DNA of 6,621 nucleotides from Methylococcaceae bacterium (GTDB lineage: Bacteria; Pseudomonadota; Gammaproteobacteria; Methylococcales; Methylomonadaceae). The number at the start of each line of letters is the position of its first letter. Positions within the stretch are counted from its first letter, which is position 1. Where the stretch lies: NCBI GenBank assembly GCA_947505055.1, contig CANNLO010000272.1, positions 1 to 6,621 on the forward strand. The letters run 5' to 3'. The notes below the pieces were generated by a model that was not told the DNA's origin, searched no databases, and saw only the letters and a program-made list of their open reading frames with translations. Shown in pieces: positions 5,924 to 6,621 of this stretch. The position numbers were made by a program, and so were the translations under genes.

Positions 5924-5946
5924 ATGTGTTCCATTATGGAACACAT
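5924..5946. promoter_or_regulatory. ParB-site-like palindrome 3, just after the recombinase gene
   Basis: It has the same 11-bp arms as palindrome 2 but a central T, that is, the same site read on the other strand. It lies 30 bp after the recombinase stop codon and 100 bp from palindrome 2. The bases between the two sites are A/T-rich and not conserved, so the palindrome itself is the selected unit. Confidence 0.78.
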
Positions 5947-5975
5947 CAATTTCTAGTGAATCTTGCGCAGCCATG

Positions 5976-6621
5976 CTATTTCGATTTCCCCATGTCGAGC
6001 ATGGCCTTGTACCGCTCATCCCGGTCAGCATGTACATAAATAGATGTCGTTGCGAGATTGCTATGACCAAGATTGTCCCGGACAATGGCCAGTGGTACAC
6101 CATTGGCTACTGCATGACTGCCATGGGTATGTCTTAGCCAATGAGTACTTGCTTTCGATAAGCGTTCAGCTAGAACTGGATTTTCCTTCGAAACTTCCTC
6201 CGCTGCTTCTTTAAAGAACCCCTTGAGCATTTGATATAAAGCTGATGCTGTCATGGATTCTTTTGCTTCGCCACGTAATTTCCCGATTATCGGCGTATCT
6301 TGAGATGTAAAACCAACTGCCCGCAATCCTCTTTCTCGCAAATGTGAGTTAATGGCTTCCAGTACATCTGAGTGTATTGGAACCTCTCTATGCTTTTTGC
6401 CTTTTCCAATCACATCAAGCCACCACTGATCTTCGTTAGAACTACTTACTTGCCTCAAGTCTCCGGTACTTGCCTTTACCATTTCATGTAGACGAAGCCC
6501 GGTGTGATAGGTGAACGTCAATACGAACACAATTCTTCTATACGCTGACATCTGACTATCGGTCAAAACTTCATTACTTGCGTTTTTCTTTGCGTAGCCT
6601 TGCACAAACTCCCAAAGAGTC
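5976..6621 (-). CDS. Tyrosine recombinase (phage-type integrase), C-terminal catalytic part, truncated by the window edge
   Basis: It catalyses site-specific strand exchange through a covalent phosphotyrosine link, for integration/excision or for resolving multimers. About 214 codons are visible, and the frame is open to the right edge (TLWEFVQGYAKK precedes the internal GTG at 6605), so the N-terminal DNA-binding domain lies outside. The full catalytic set is present: Arg in TGLRLHEM, Lys in the beta-hairpin GKGKKHREVPI, His and Arg in HWLRHTHGSH, His in NLGHSNLATT, and nucleophile Tyr in TSIYVH. The enzyme therefore appears active. The HWLRHTHGSHAVANG and NLGHSNLATTSIYVHAD phrases recall plasmid- and element-borne integrases, some linked to DUF3701; I could not confirm the subfamily. 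It ends in TAG at 5976-5978, just before palindrome 3. Its linkage to parAB suggests a mobile or low-copy replicon. Confidence 0.9.
   Translation of the reverse strand, partial: TLWEFVQGYAKKNASNEVLTDSQMSAYRRIVFVLTFTYHTGLRLHEMVKASTGDLRQVSSSNEDQWWLDVIGKGKKHREVPIHSDVLEAINSHLRERGLRAVGFTSQDTPIIGKLRGEAKESMTASALYQMLKGFFKEAAEEVSKENPVLAERLSKASTHWLRHTHGSHAVANGVPLAIVRDNLGHSNLATTSIYVHADRDERYKAMLDMGKSK

Noticed and set aside
4916..5946. CRISPR array
   Set aside because: There are only three repeats, each a perfect or near-perfect palindrome. Spacings are very unequal (about 100 and 908 bp), with a gene between copies.
5804..6103. Open frames reading through the palindromes (both strands, 5804-6103)
   Set aside because: They are shadows of the recombinase end and of the palindromes, which translate to VFHxGTH in several frames. 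They have no ribosome binding sites.

Overview
The window looks like an accessory (plasmid or integrative-element) segment from a Gram-negative bacterium, probably a gammaproteobacterium. It has moderate, slightly AT-rich base composition. Two proteins carry lipoprotein signals, and a partition cassette sits beside a tyrosine recombinase. There is no rRNA, tRNA or housekeeping gene, so I cannot name a genus.

Right end (3911-6621, all minus strand): the C-terminal part of a tyrosine recombinase running off the right edge, then parA (ParA ATPase), then parB (ParB/Spo0J-type CTPase and DNA-binding protein). Three near-identical 23-bp palindromes accompany them. Two lie exactly 100 bp apart between the recombinase and parA, and one lies in the 46-bp gap between parA and parB. 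Their core resembles chromosomal parS but has an extra central base pair. They are the best candidates for the centromere and/or autoregulatory operators.

Middle (2092-3910): a roughly 600-bp gene-poor stretch rich in inverted repeats. It ends in a GC-rich stem-loop directly in front of the ribosome binding site of a plus-strand gene for a Sel1/TPR-like repeat protein with a very acidic linker. That gene has a single in-frame TGA at codon 53 and is otherwise open for 383 codons, so it is a recent nonsense pseudogene, a read-through gene or a sequence error. A hairpin between it and parB fits a shared terminator for the two convergent genes.

Left part (1-2091, minus strand): two overlapping lipoprotein genes (ATGA overlap) that are diverged tandem paralogues. 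They share DECA and EC-x-QI cysteine motifs with identical 23-residue spacing. Behind them is a gene-poor region with fragmentary open frames. At the left edge is the 5' end of a small secreted-protein gene whose start codon and reading frame are separated by an apparent one-base deletion in an A/T run.

How the genes work together: the recombinase and ParAB with their sites form a plausible maintenance module (mobility or multimer resolution, segregation, autoregulation). The lipoproteins and the Sel1-like gene look like cargo. Two of the cargo genes appear broken, which suggests either accessory-region decay or base-calling errors.
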